From Cryptomeria japonica (lineage: Eukaryota; Streptophyta; Pinopsida; Cupressales; Cupressaceae), in assembly GCF_030272615.1 (NCBI RefSeq), contig NC_081410.1, positions 288,237,957 through 288,301,956 on the forward strand: DNA of 64,000 nucleotides. Reading direction: 5' to 3'. The position numbers and the translations under genes are program-made. Under the pieces are notes generated by a model that was given only the letters and a program-made list of their open reading frames with translations, had not been told where the DNA came from and searched no databases. Within the stretch, counting starts at the first letter, position 1; every line of letters begins with the position of its first letter. This document shows, in pieces, positions 13,168-24,824 of the stretch.

Positions 13168-14580
13168 CTAAGGCACTATTTTGATGTCAAGGAAGACAGC
13201 TAGATCTATTGTAAGATAAATTCGTGCAAGGTCATATTGCTTTTGAACAAATTTCTTAAATGCGTAACATTTCCCAAGAGAATGTGAATGTGAATCATGA
13301 AAAATGCAATATTCAATACCTTTCACTTGCTTAAGATTTTTGTTTTTATTTTGAGGAGGAAAGGAAATGTCCCTATCATATTTCAATTTCCAATAGATTC
13401 GTGCAACTAGTCTTTCAGGATGATAGATATCGTCAGGACATAAAGGAGAAGAATTAGTAGAAGAAGGAGGTTTATCATCCATAATTATAATTTTTCCATT
13501 GTCTATGCCATCTTGAATAGATTTTTGAAAGTCAGGGCAATCATCAGCAATATGGTCATGGGTTTGATGAAGTGAACAAAAAGGACATTTTGAAGAAGAA
13601 TCATTCTTGTGGGCTCTTTTGATTTGTTGTCTTTTAAGATAATTTTCAAAATTTTGGAGCCTAAGGATTTCATCCATAGAAAGAGGAGCATCATTTCCTA
13701 GGCCTTTTGTAGTAGTATGTGTAGGAAGGTTTATAGGGACACAAATTCCTTGCTCAAATTTCCCAATTCCTTGTCTTGTAAAACCTTGTTTTGTGATTAT
13801 ATGAAAGCCAAGACTATAAGAATGTTGCAATTGACTAGATGGAGGAATAAGATCATGAATTTCTTGGAAATCATATGTATAAGGGGGGAAAAAATGATTT
13901 GTAGATGAAGAAGAAGTATCATGTGAAATGACAATCTCCTTTCCTTTATCAAGCTTATCCTTTGTGGGGGATTGCAGATGAACATCTTCATCATCTAGAA
14001 GCTCATTTTTAGTTATTTCTATGTGAGAAGAAAGATAATGAATAAAATGCATGACATAATCCTCCCTACATATACTTTTATATTGAATATGTGTCTAAGG
14101 AGAATAAGGAGGATCTAAAGATGTAAGAATGTTAATGTTTTTTTTTTGCCCCCCTTGGTCAAGGGTATGTGTAGAAGAGGATGGGTCCTTGTCTCTTTCC
14201 AATGCTTTCACTTGTCTAAAGAGAGCATTGGTTAAAGCATTAGGTCTCATCTCATTCACACAAGATACCCTAGGAGAGGTACAAGGGTTAGTATCTTTAG
14301 GTTTACGATCTACAAAAGATTTAAGGCGATTAACATAGGAAATACATTTTGTTAACAACATCACCATAATGCAACATAAATAATAAATGAAAGCTTTGAG
14401 ATCTAATTGAAAAGAAAACAATTTGGAAATCCTAACACAATATGACCAAGTGCTATGAATAAAGAGAAGCAACAAAAAATGAAAGAAACTCTTATCCGAC
14501 ACATGATTGTAGTAAATATATGAAAAAAGTAATGTGATCATATGTGATAGAGCGAGTAAATCCAATTTATTAATATCCAT
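13168..14580 (-). pseudogene. Gag/pre-protease region of a third Gypsy-type element (C), with G-patch
   Basis: The main ORF runs 14052 to 13168 (294 aa). The upstream frame (14580-14095) joins it across a stop. In order it shows a Ser-rich acidic stretch, a G-patch-like segment (KQGFTRQGIGKFEQGI, about residues 88-103), a Cys/His cluster KCPFCSLHQTHDHIADDCPD, and a second cluster YCIFHDSHSHSLGKCYAFKK. The last has the spacing of the Cys/His motif found between gag and protease in many plant Gypsy elements. No RT or integrase belonging to it is found, so it is a fragment. It lies inside element B, between B's protease and aRNH. Confidence 0.65.
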
Positions 14581-15190
14581 TGAAAGTCTCTTAATGAAAA
14601 TCTTAATTTGCTAGAAAAGAAGATCTAAAATTAGGACCTTTTTATGAAAATTAATTGAAATTTTGAATTTGATGAAATTTGAATTTGTGTTCGACCTTAG
14701 GAGGTGTTAAAATTGATAAAGTATGCCAATTTTTTGGATTTAAGCAAAAAAATACAGTCAATTCTGTCTCTCAAAATTTTGGGGAAAAAGCCAGGGACCG
14801 TGTTGAAAGTGCACATGGTCCGCCCAACATTTTTTGAAACTTTTAGGGATGATAGATATTATGATTTTATTGTAGAATCCAAAAAAAAAGTTGATTTAGA
14901 GATGTGTAGATCGGGCAAATTGGTAGTCAAAGGTCGAAAATAAAAGGATTTTAAAAACTAGGGTTTTGTTTTTAACAACTGAATTTTTAGAATAAAAAGG
15001 CATATTTGAATTGTAATTTTGAAATAAAAACTAGATCTAAACCAAGCAATTAAAATATTGTACTTGACAAGTTTAATATTCACAAAATGAAAAATTAGGG
15101 TTTCAATGCAATTAACCTCTAAAATTTGCAAATAGATCAAACTTGGAAATAAAATTTTGAAATTCAAATTGCACTTAATCAAATCTAATA
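14581..15190 (-). other. Leader or LTR remnant of element C
   Basis: AT-rich DNA between ORF C and the point where B's protease resumes near 15190. Bases 14700-14940 are GC-richer and open in one plus-strand frame, but show no protein motif and look like LTR or leader sequence. No TG...CA boundary was identified. Confidence 0.35.
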
Positions 15191-15490
15191 ATGAGAATTC
15201 AGAATTAATGTGCAATCCGATGACACTACAGTAACCTCCCAACTTAGCTGTGAAATCCCTAGATAAACAGATAGCAAAATATGGTGGTAGATCAATTATA
15301 TAGATATCCTATGGGATTACGAAGTTGGGTCAGGCATGCAAGGTCAGGGCAAGGTCTTTGATAACTCCAACTGAATTTATCGATGTACCATCTAGCTGGA
15401 CAACTCCTCTAGAAATGGGTTCATATATCAAACCGAGCTTGTCAGCGAGTTGTTTAGGCATTAGTGAACTACGAGCTCTTGAATCTATCA
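15191..15490 (-). pseudogene. Aspartic protease of element B
   Basis: The minus strand encodes MIDSRARSSLMPKQLADKLG, in which the usual D-S-G-A active site has become D-S-R-A. It continues with YEPISRGVVQLDGTS, VIKDLALTLHACP and, after frameshifts, DIYIIDLPPYFAICLSRDF and TAKLGGY. These are the flap and C-terminal motifs of Tat-type proteases. Homology ends near 15190 at the junction with element C. The Gly-to-Arg change and frameshifts make it inactive. Confidence 0.8.
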
Positions 15491-17547
15491 TTCAATAATG
15501 GATTAGATGATGGCCTATTATTAAGGTCACATAAAAAGGAGGAGGCTTTGCTGTTTGGGTTGGCTGACTACTCTTATCATGAGTATCATTGGTTAGCTCA
15601 ACTTTAGGCTGATCTTTCTGAGGCTCATTGGTCAAGGGAATATTAGGTAAGGCTTCTTGCAGCAAACATTTTTGACCGGGAATCTGCAAAACATCTATCA
15701 CAGACATGGAAATAGTGATATTGTTCATAGATTCAACAATATTAAAAGTTGGACCACTAACCTTTTGTTGTATTTCTGCAACAACAAGCTCTTCTTGTAC
15801 TGGTTTAGGTTGAAAGTGTACTTTTTTCTTTTCTTTTATTGCTACAGGTTGTCCTCTTGGCAAAATCTGCACATTTTGGACAGGTGGAGGTACCCTAGTA
15901 GCTCTCTAACTTGTAGAAGGTTGTTGTTTTCCTTTATCAACTTTTTGTTGATCATTTCCAGCTCGTTGTTGATGATTTGTAGCTTGTTTTCCTATGTCAT
16001 TAGTACACTTTTTTGACCTTGTATTGGCAACAGTAGGTGTATGAGGTTGATTATGCACTTGTGCCTAATTAACTCCACAAAATTCTTCACCCTACCAATT
16101 CATTAAGGCAAACTTAGGAAATTGTGATTCCTCATTAACACCTGCATCCTAAAAAGATAGGATTATTATCTACCATCAAAGAATGTGACTCAGCATGCAT
16201 TACATTCAAACAGGATGCTTGATTATGGGCTTGTTGACATGGAAAGCACCAATCTTATGCTAAATTGTTTTGTATAGACACAATCTCTTTAAAATTGTTG
16301 GTAGTGTTTTGATTCTACTGCTAGTTAGGTCTATTATTATAGGTCCTCCTCTAATTCTTAGGATCAGCTTGGTAATTATGCCTATTGGGCTGATATGGAG
16401 CTTGATAAGGGGTTTGGTACCTTTGATTTTTGGCCTTGATTCTTCTTAAGGCTTACCAGTTCATTACTAATAGTCTGCAGTAATTTTTCCATTCTTTCTT
16501 GGGTACCTATGAGCTCTTGTAGCTCTGTATTTGCTATCACAACATTATTATGAGCAAAAGTTTGGAAGTCTAATGCTAGAACAACGAGTAATGTAGCTAT
16601 AGGAGGTACTTGTGAGTGCATTAATGGTGGAATATCAAGAAAAATACGCATATGAGGCCTAGGGACAATCTTACCAACCTGTATAAGGCATTTTTCTATT
16701 CTAATAGCTATATCATAAATTTTTGGTAATGTAACCCCACCCATAGACTAAATCATAACAACAATATCATCTTTTAATGCTCTCAAATAATATAAAAAAT
16801 GCATGTTCAGGAGAGGGTTTTACCATTTTAAAAATTATATTCCATGTTCGCTCAAAATGATAGTTGAAATATGTCATATGCTCTTGCAGAGTCCTCTTGA
16901 TAGTGTTCATCTTCTCAACCAATGATAGGTGATCTGACTTATCTGCAAATTGCTTTGTCATCTTATCACCTCAATCATCCCAATCACCAACTGAATTGAT
17001 TGGAAAACCTCTAAACCATTGGAGTGCTTTTACTTTGAATGATGCTACCAATAGCCTAAGTGCTATGTTCTCTTGCATTATATGGTGAACACTACATAGG
17101 GAAGCAACATCTCTTATGTGTTCAATAGGTGTGATGTGATCTTCACCAGTGAAGATAGGAAGACTTTTTAGAGCTGCTCCTGGTATAGGATCATGTTGGA
17201 TCAAATTTAATGGGCTTCCCCATTAAATGGTATAAAGCATGTGCTCTTGGTATGGCCATTGGAACTACAAGTGGGTTTACTTGTGGATTCTGAAAAATAG
17301 GTGGTTGAACTAAAGCTGTTGCAAAAAGAGGATTTGTATGGATGGAAAAATTAGGCTGAGAACCAGATGGAGGAGAAGAATTAGACAGAAAATTAGAATT
17401 TGGGATCTCAGGAAAACCTTTAGCTGATAAATCTGTTGAATTCATTATTTTTTCTATCTCTTTTGTTGTCCTTGATCTCCTTTGTGATGGTGGTAGCTCA
17501 ATATGCTCAATCGGATCCTCACTTTGTCTTGTCTGAATCTTTCTCAT
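15491..17547 (-). pseudogene. Gag of element B
   Basis: The segments, minus strand, are 17547-17191 (N-terminal, Pro/Ser/Asn-rich), 17204-16971 (capsid start with LPIFTGEDHITPIEHIRDVA and ALQWFRGFP), 16961-16767 (capsid), 16744-16382 (MGGVTLP and a C-terminal helix rich in Glu/Leu), a zinc-knuckle-like CFPCQQAHNQASC near 16230, and 15872-15492 (linker to protease). The capsid motifs are those of the retrotransposon gag family. At least four stops or frameshifts break it. Related copies lie at 39906-41089 and 43018-43587. Confidence 0.8.
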
Positions 17548-17717
17548 ATGTTGTTAAGACCTGTTCTGCACATAAAAACTAGGAAATAGAGTCGCCAGGT
17601 ACTTAAAAATAAACCTCAAAAGGTTGTAATATTGTTGTCAATAACAAAACAACAACAAAAATGGAGCTTTTTTACGTTGTAACAGCTCAAACATGTCCCA
17701 CCCGGCATGCCAAAAAT
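17548..17717 (-). other. Short leader and primer-binding site of element B
   Basis: The minus strand from 17712 reads TGGCATGCCGGGTGGGACA, five bases after the LTR end at 17718, the expected place and TGG start of a PBS. The cognate tRNA is not assigned. The equivalent sequence at 43861-43880 is similar but shows an inserted or changed base. Confidence 0.55.
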
Positions 17718-19400
17718 TGTTGTCATGAAGGATTGCACCCGTGATGGCTAAGTGTAAAACCCACCAATCCTATGAAACATGGGAATACTTTTAGGCCTAT
17801 GAGTTGCTTATCTTGAAAGTAGACCTCTGGAAACTAGGTCAACTTCATGGCTTGATCAATCTCCTACAACTTTCTTTTCTATGAGAAAAGGGTTAAAAGG
17901 CTTACATGCAAAATAAAACTTATCCTAATGGAGGTGATACAACGAGATTATAAAGTTTTTAACTACTGCACTAAAACTATGATGGCCGCAATAAAGAATG
18001 AAAACACTTCACAAATCAACTAGATCACCAAATTCATAAACAATTTGTGAAAAGGCTCAAATTTATCCAACTTATGCATGTAGGAAAAGTGATTTTTCAC
18101 AACATGCAAAGAATTGGAAACCAGATGAATACAACCCATAACTTGAATCTGCAAAGAAATTATCCTACTTTTGCAAAGCAAAAACAAGATAGAGTAAAGG
18201 ATTGCAAGAATCACAATAACTCTATCAAATCACTCACCTGACAATGAAAAAGCAAGAAATATTGATAAGGAAACTAACTCTCTATTGCAAACTTAATGAA
18301 ATAACTCTATTACAATAACTGAAAAAACTAATAAATGCTGAGATACAATGTTTTTTCTGCTATGTGTGTAGAAGAAAAGAAAGAAACGGAGGGAAAAAAG
18401 AAGGAGAATAGAAGAATATATAGATATCATGAAGAACATCTCCTCCAAAACTCTAAAATAAAAAAACTGCATAAGAAAAAGCTTAGGGCATATTTGCCCA
18501 AAATAGCCTAAAAAACTCATGTGTAACCTTGCCAAAAATAGCTTATGCTGCCATAAATAGGTCTTCCACTGATAGTGCATGAAAAAGGCTCCCTCTGCTA
18601 AAAATAGAACTGCCACAAATGCCCAATATAGCTCTGAAAAGCACCTCTCCTCTAAACAAATCTCCATGATGTAAGATGTTAAATATAGATGTCAAAGCCA
18701 AAAATATCCCCCCTCTGAAAAAACATGCACTCTTATGCCAAATATAGCCTCAGATAAAAATATCCTCCCCCTGTTGAAAACTGTATGTCTTCTCTTTTAT
18801 CTTTTAAATAATTCTATCTTAAAACTTTAAACTAAAACAATTCATTTTAGTTAAGTGTTAAGATAGAACTATTTATTCCTTTGTCTCTTTCCCTTTTATA
18901 ATTTAATATAATTTTATTAAGAAAAATTAAACTTAATAAAACTATATTAATTATAAATATAGAATAATCTCCTTTAATATATATTAATTAAGACCTTTTA
19001 AATTAAAAAAAATCTTATTTAACATATATTAAATTGTTAAAAGATAATTAGAAAGAAAAATGAAAGGCTTTAAAATCTTTAGCCCGTTATGCATGAGGGC
19101 TCTACATGCATTACCTAGGTTTCATGACTTAGAAAACTCATGACCACGCACATTATTTGTTTCTTAAAAAAAAAGAAATATAAAAGGCTTATTTTTTAAG
19201 TATTAGGGCATGCAATGAAGAAAAAGGGGTAAACCCCTCAAATATCTAATTCTTTATTATGTCCTCTTCATGGAAAACGCCTCTTTGTCGTCATGCATTT
19301 TTTACTACTCTTCGAGTTGGGGCTTCAAAACAGGAGAAAAAAATGAGACTCCAACTAGATTTTGCTCTATTTTGTGCATGAATCCTCTCTAAACCCGGTG
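17718..19400 (-). repeat. 5' LTR of element B (left boundary clear, right end not fixed)
   Basis: The minus-strand end ...GACAACA precedes the PBS. Bases 17718-18000 align with 43883-44110 (GATTGCACCCG, CAATC, AACCT and AAAAGGG blocks in the same order), showing a repeated family. The right-hand end could not be found. The region from 18800 is very AT-rich with no gene. Confidence 0.55.
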
Positions 19401-21795
19401 AGTCTTTCATCCTTCTTTCATCTGCATGTTGTACTCACAGAATCTTTGATATTTTTGTATGCGAAGATTTAGGATTTTTATGTGAAAATTATTTTTATGC
19501 TTTTCTTTGTATTTTGCATGTTTGAAACTAATAAATCTCTCTGTTCTGAGGCAATTATGGGTTGTTGCTATTCTTTGATGCTGGGAACACTCATCTATTA
19601 TCATAGACTGTCTCTTTTTCTCTTTTATGATTAATTGCTCTAAGATTTTTTATCTCTTCTCTCTTACTGGGACTGTCTATTGCTTTTTCAATGCAGCACA
19701 TTTTCATGATCTTCATAGTCCTAAGTGAGTATGGGCTTCTTATGAAGTTATGGACTGCTCCAATGGATGGCTTTTCTTTATCACATTATATGATGCTTTA
19801 CTATCACTACACTTTCATTTGATAAGCTCAGTATTTAAATGAAATCCTTTGTTAGGGTTTGTGAAAGGCATGTACTATTACTCTTAATCTGTGAGTGCAA
19901 AAAGTTGTTTGTGGTGAGTGTGAGGACCATATTATGAGGCACAATCCTTACCATTGATCCTTGATTGTTACAATACCCTTATTCACTGATTTTGCTGATT
20001 AAGATCGTGACTATCTTGTGGACTGCTTATGCTTTGATATTTGATACTTACCTAAGACTTCACTTCTTATCATTGTGATAATGCTCCTTCATCTCATTTA
20101 CTGTCTTTTTTGCAAGTTTGATACACATTATGATGCTCATGTAGCTCATTGTATTTTCTAACTACTTCACTGTATTATGAGTATGCTCATTGTTTCCAGG
20201 CTTTTGACTGATAAATATGGGGTATATTGTGATTCACATGGTTGCTATTCTCTTTTTTTTCCCGGTATTGGAATGCTCTTAACGTTTGTGTCTTGACATA
20301 CCATTCTAATTGTGAAAAAAGGTATAGCTTCAGCAGGGCTTATCATTATTACTGCAATATCATTGTCATTGTGCCTTCTATTCTGTTCCTTTACTAGTAA
20401 TCTTTATGTATTTCCCGATGACTATTTCTTTTAACTTCATCATGCCTTTGAAGGTTTCTATTATTGTCCTAGGAGTTCTTAAGATTTATTGATCATTTTC
20501 TTTCTATTGGACTGCTATCTCAAAGATCAATCCTTGGAGTACTATAGCATCTCTTTCTTTAGCTGCTCCTTTTATAATAGCTCTGTCAAATTTGATAGTT
20601 CCCTATGTTGGAGGTGTTATGACTGTTCATAAGGCTTATCACTAGGGTTTGGTATTTGAACTGCTAAATGTGGTCAAATTATGTTATCTCACTACCATAA
20701 GGCTTTTTTACTGTGATATGCAAAAGATGGGTGACTGCTCTGAATCCAATATGACTCCCCTATTCATGACTATAATCTCTATGATGAAGACCTTTAATGA
20801 GACTGCTCTAAACCTTATTTGATCATTTATCACTGTAAGATTTGATTGTGACCTTTTGTGAACCTTTATGACTGCTAAAAGCTTACATGTTTCTCATGTA
20901 TCCATTTTCTCATGCGTGAATCTTAAGATGCTTTCTATTTTTTCTTCTGTCATAACTATATTTGGGGCTTGTGACTGAGATTATCATACTGTGCTCAAGC
21001 TTTTTGATAGTTAATCAATAGCCATCTCTACACATAAAATGTGAAATTTTTCTTGTATGTGACTGAGACTGTGTGTTATTCATGAATTGTTATGGACTCA
21101 ATCTTCTCTATGAAAATATAGCTCATATACCATGGTGTAGGGTCTGACAATGATTGTCATTATTGTGCTTTTACTTTAGGGTCACTGTGTTTGAATTGCA
21201 TGAAGACTCTTAGGTTGTTATTAACTACATTACTAATATTGCTACTCAGATACATGATTGTGGTTGCACTTTAGCTAGTGATGCAAACTTTATGAGATTA
21301 TTGTGACTGTATTATGACATTCTTGGCTTATGATCATCCTTGTTCTTTGAAATACCTACTATGTTCCTTTTATGAGTATTTATTGAACCTTTTTCTTTGT
21401 TCTGCCTCATACTAGGATTATCATTTTTAGTTGGGAACCTGCTTCTTATCCATGACTGTGCATAGATTGCTCATTCACTCGTATAGAATATTACAAGTCT
21501 TGTTGATAACATTGTCAATATTATTTCATTATATTTTAAGAAGTTGGAGATCTCTATAGACTAGTGTTGATTAAAGACAGTGACATATACAGGATTCTAT
21601 CCCTCTTGCTTTAGTTCCTTCATACTCATTTCCAACAACAAAACATCTAAGTCACCCTTCTCTATTTCTGAAAGCCTCTAGTTTTCCTTTGTTGTTACTG
21701 TTTGATCAATGGTTCCTTAAGGATATAGTTGGTAGTACTTCTATTTTCCATGGATGGTTTCACTATGACATCTTATGCTCACTATTCTCTTTCTT
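19401..21795 (+). repeat. Repeat D, copy 1, left part
   Basis: T-rich, non-coding DNA rich in GACTGCT, CTCAT and TTATGA words. It ends at the Tat-A insertion site, and the sequence continues at 38884. No gene is seen. Confidence 0.45.
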
Positions 21796-21800
21796 ACATC
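21796..21800. repeat. Target-site duplication of Tat-A (left)
   Basis: ACATC, identical to 38879-38883. Confidence 0.85.
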
Positions 21801-22893
21801 TATCATCATGCTTGAAATCATCAAGAATCTGAGGCTAATTAGACTAAAAGGATGAATCACAAGAATCCTTAGCTAATTAAACCAATTCTAAACACAATTC
21901 AATGAAGGAAATAAGAAATTTAAACTAATGAAAACACCCTATTCTCCACTTGTGCTTCTATTGTTCTTCTCCAATTTGTGTGGTTGATGGCTCTCAGGTA
22001 TTGCACCAATTTCCTGTGTACAAATGTTTTGAAGTCTGTGATTCTAAAAAAAGCTAGATTGAATTGATGAAAAGATGTTGAATTTATAGATTTTCAACAC
22101 AAAGGGGCTAAGAAATAGAACTCAAGTGTTGATTGATAGATAACTGATTTAGATTGATTAGTGAACTCAATTGATTGATCTGTTAACTCATTTGATTGAG
22201 TTGTTAACTCATTTGATTGAGTAGTGAACTGGTTTAATTGATTAGTCAACTCACTTGATTTATTAGTGACCTGAATAGATGGATTAGTAATAAAAAGGTG
22301 ATTGAGAGTTAAAAAGGATGATTGATGAGTTAACTGATTAGACAATTGATTTGATCAATCAGTTCTGATTTTAGCATGTGTTGTAGGAATTTGAAATTGA
22401 ATTTGATTTTCATTTTCAATTTGGATTTGAATTTGGTCATTCGAATGCTGAAATTCACATGAAATTAACTAAAATTCAGATTTGGGAAAAATGTGAATTT
22501 GATGATATGAAATTAATTGAAATGATATTAAATTCGAATTCGGGGAAATGAAATGAAATTAGATGGAATTATAATTTGGGGAATCGGAGGAATAAGTTAA
22601 TTGATTTAAATAATTTAAATGAAATTATTTAAACATAGGAATATAAATTTAATTAAATAATAAAGATTATTTAACTAAGGAATAAATCATAATTAATTAA
22701 ATAATTGATATTTAATTAATAATTAAGATACAGTTAACTAATTAAACGATATGAGAATAAAAATAGAATAATTAGGAGTGTTGAAGGGCGATGATTAGAA
22801 GAAATAGTTAGTTTAATCAAATAATTAAATAATTACTTAATTAAATAGATGAATAATTAGTGTAGAATTAATGAGATTTTTTAGGTGTCTACA
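21801..22893 (-). repeat. Tat-A 3' LTR (1093 bp)
   Basis: On the minus strand it starts TGTAGACACC at 22893 and ends ...CATGATGATA at 21801. A TATAAAT box lies at 22082-22088 (minus), preceded by a 21-bp-period array. The start matches the other Tat LTRs at 38878, 46815 and 62634. Confidence 0.9.
22142..22273 (-). repeat. 21-bp-period array in the LTR upstream of TATA
   Basis: The word AACT recurs on the plus strand at 22142, 22164, 22185, 22206, 22227 and 22248 (GACC at 22269) within a TTGATTGAGT context. The other LTR shows the same pattern at 38129, 38151, 38172, 38192, 38213, 38234 and 38251. On the transcribed strand the array ends about 55 bp upstream of TATAAAT. Confidence 0.8.
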
Positions 22894-22906
22894 TTTGCTC
22901 CTCCTT
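22894..22906 (-). other. Tat-A polypurine tract
   Basis: The minus strand reads AAGGAGGAGCAAA directly before the 3' LTR. Confidence 0.75.
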
Positions 22907-23165
22907 GAGACAATGTCGAAATGATATTGTTTCAAAGAAAATGAAAAGAAAAACTACCCCAGTATGCTCCAATGACGCTAGGGTATAATGCCCCCTCAAA
23001 AAAAGTTGTCGGAAAATTTTGGATCGAAGACCAGTTTTTGGAAATATGCTAGATAGTGATAATATGAAGTTTGAAAGAGTGTCGATCTCATTTGCAATGT
23101 CTAACACTACGTTGAAGATGGAGGGGTCCACGGGTGTTTATGTTAAGATACCCTTATTTTTGAGC

Positions 23166-23172
23166 TTATAAA
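23166..23172 (+). promoter_or_regulatory. Putative TATA box of the antisense PMD gene (Tat-A)
   Basis: TATAAAT lies 93 bp before the first-exon ATG. The same word is at the same distance in Tat-P (62352-62358, minus). Confidence 0.5.
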
Positions 23173-23264
23173 TTGAGGATTGGTATGGATTTGAGCTCAT
23201 TTGTATTTTTTGTGTTAAAAGAATTTCTTAGAGATATTAGAGCTTTTGGCATCCTTGGAGCGAA

Positions 23265-24824
23265 ATGGTAGGTAATAGAGCGAGACTACATTTATATGAG
23301 CGAGTGCCATCTTATCAGAGACCTCCTGGCATTGGTGGCATGGTGAGTTGTCTGACTTTGTGCATGATTTTTTGTCTGTATTTTGCAATTTTTTAATCAT
23401 TTTTTGGTGTGTCATTTTTCATGTATGTCGCAATTGAGTATTGATTTGCTACAATTGACTTTATTATGTCACAATTGAGTTTAACACATCGCATTTGCTA
23501 TTTTATGTCGCAGTTGTTAACTTTTTGTCACACTTGACAAAATTGTATCGCAATTGAATGTTTTGTATCACATATGATAATTTCATGTTGCATTTGGCAT
23601 AAATATATCGCATTTGCTTGCTTTGCTTTGCATATGATAATATTGAATTAGAATTGATAATAAAGGTCTTTCTTTCTTCAGTTCATGTGTCCAGATAGTT
23701 TTGATGACGTAGTTGACTCATTTTTTATATTTTCCAAATGCAAGCGCATTATCCAGTACTTCTTGCTAGGCAAACATGGCCAGATAGTCTTGATCGACGT
23801 CATAAGTTGGATGTAGAGGATATCGCTTTGTTACGACATATTGGATTATATTATATTGTGCATTTGCCTGAGGTTACAGCCAACGGGGCTATGATTACTT
23901 CTTTGGTTGAGTTGTGACATTCAGAGACATGTTCTTTTCATCTACCGACTGGTGAGGCATAGTGTATGGTGGATACATCATAGGCCTATACCTTTGACAG
24001 TTGTGATTAGTGCTCAACAGATTAGACATGGCAGTGGTCCCAGAGGGATAGGTGGAGAAGATAGGGGTAGAGGAGTTAGAGGTGGAGGAGGTAGGGATGG
24101 AGGAGGTAGAGGTGGAGGAGGTAGGGGCGTAGGATGTATATATTTGATAGCAACGATCGCAGGGCAGTTGGATAGTGATAGGGAGGATGTGGATATTGGT
24201 GGAGAGACTGCATCCATGAGCAATTTCGATGATAATGATGAGTCGGGATCAAGGTCATTGAGCAGCGATGGAGATGAGGGCGGGGATGATGGTTATGATG
24301 TGGAGATGCCCTAGGCTGCAAAGTCTGTAGGTGTGGATAGAGAAGATGAGAAGGGATTGAGAGATCAAGTTAGGCATTTGGAGGATTTGGTCGCTACTTT
24401 GCAGTAGCGGTAGATGGAGGATAGGGATCAGTATCGGCATGCGATGGAGGATTTGACTGCAGAGAGGGATCAGATAGTTCTTGATAGAGATCAATTACAG
24501 TGGGAGAGGGATGAGGTAGTCAGATGGTCTCATATCACTATGGATGCATATGATCAATTATTTGGGCTAGTAACGGAGGAATGTAGCCAGGTAGATAGAT
24601 ATATTGCTGCAGCACGGGAAGCTATTTATTATCGGCAGGCTTATGAGAGAGCTATCCCTGAGAGTTAGAGGGAACCTAGTTTTGGTGCTTTCATGGGGAG
24701 AAGATCGAGTCGATCTACTTCTCGACAGACTAGCAGTGGGGGAGTGATGGGTCCACCTAGAGCACCGTCAGGACAGGCTGGAGCTAGTAGAGATGCTCCT
24801 ACTGATAGAGGCAGTATAGGTTGA
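23265..24824 (+). pseudogene. Antisense plant mobile domain (PMD) gene of Tat-A, core deleted
   Basis: It lies opposite to the retrotransposon's own genes. Exon 1 (23265-23342, 26 codons) encodes a segment with RARLHLYERVPSYQRPP and ends at the donor consensus ATG|GTGAGT. A good acceptor, TTTCTTCAG, ends at 23681. Exon 2 has MQAHYPVLLARQTWP, LDRRHKLDVEDIALLRH, and FHLPTGEA, the start of the PMD core. About 0.9 kb of core is then missing relative to Tat-P, with rejoining at VWWIHHRPIPL. A Gly/Arg-rich stretch, an acidic region and a Glu/Asp/Arg coiled coil (24414-24668) follow, ending at TGA 24822-24824. PMD proteins are known as plant nuclear factors (MAIN/MAIL family) and from transposable elements. 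The role of this one is unknown. Confidence 0.72.
23431..23640 (+). repeat. 20-bp-period TCGCAATTG array in the PMD-gene intron (Tat-A)
   Basis: Core hexamers of CAATTG type start at 23431, 23452, 23472, 23492, 23511, 23531, 23551, 23571, 23591, 23611 and 23631. Many are preceded by TCG. The cores vary (CAATTG, CATTTG, CATATG, CACTTG) while the spacing holds at 19-21 bp. The array lies inside the putative intron 23343-23681. Confidence 0.88.

Noticed and set aside
14704-14943. 79-codon ORF near element C
   Set aside because: No motif; looks like LTR or leader sequence open by chance.
18293-18667. 124-codon minus-strand ORF rich in Phe/Leu
   Set aside because: Within the LTR of B; composition reflects A-rich DNA.
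22094-22345. 83-codon ORF rich in Asn/Gln/Thr repeats
   Set aside because: Lies within the Tat-A LTR and reads through the 21-bp array; not shared as a protein with the other LTRs.
24014-24321. Pro-rich minus-strand ORFs
   Set aside because: Shadow of the Gly/Arg-rich part of the antisense PMD gene.
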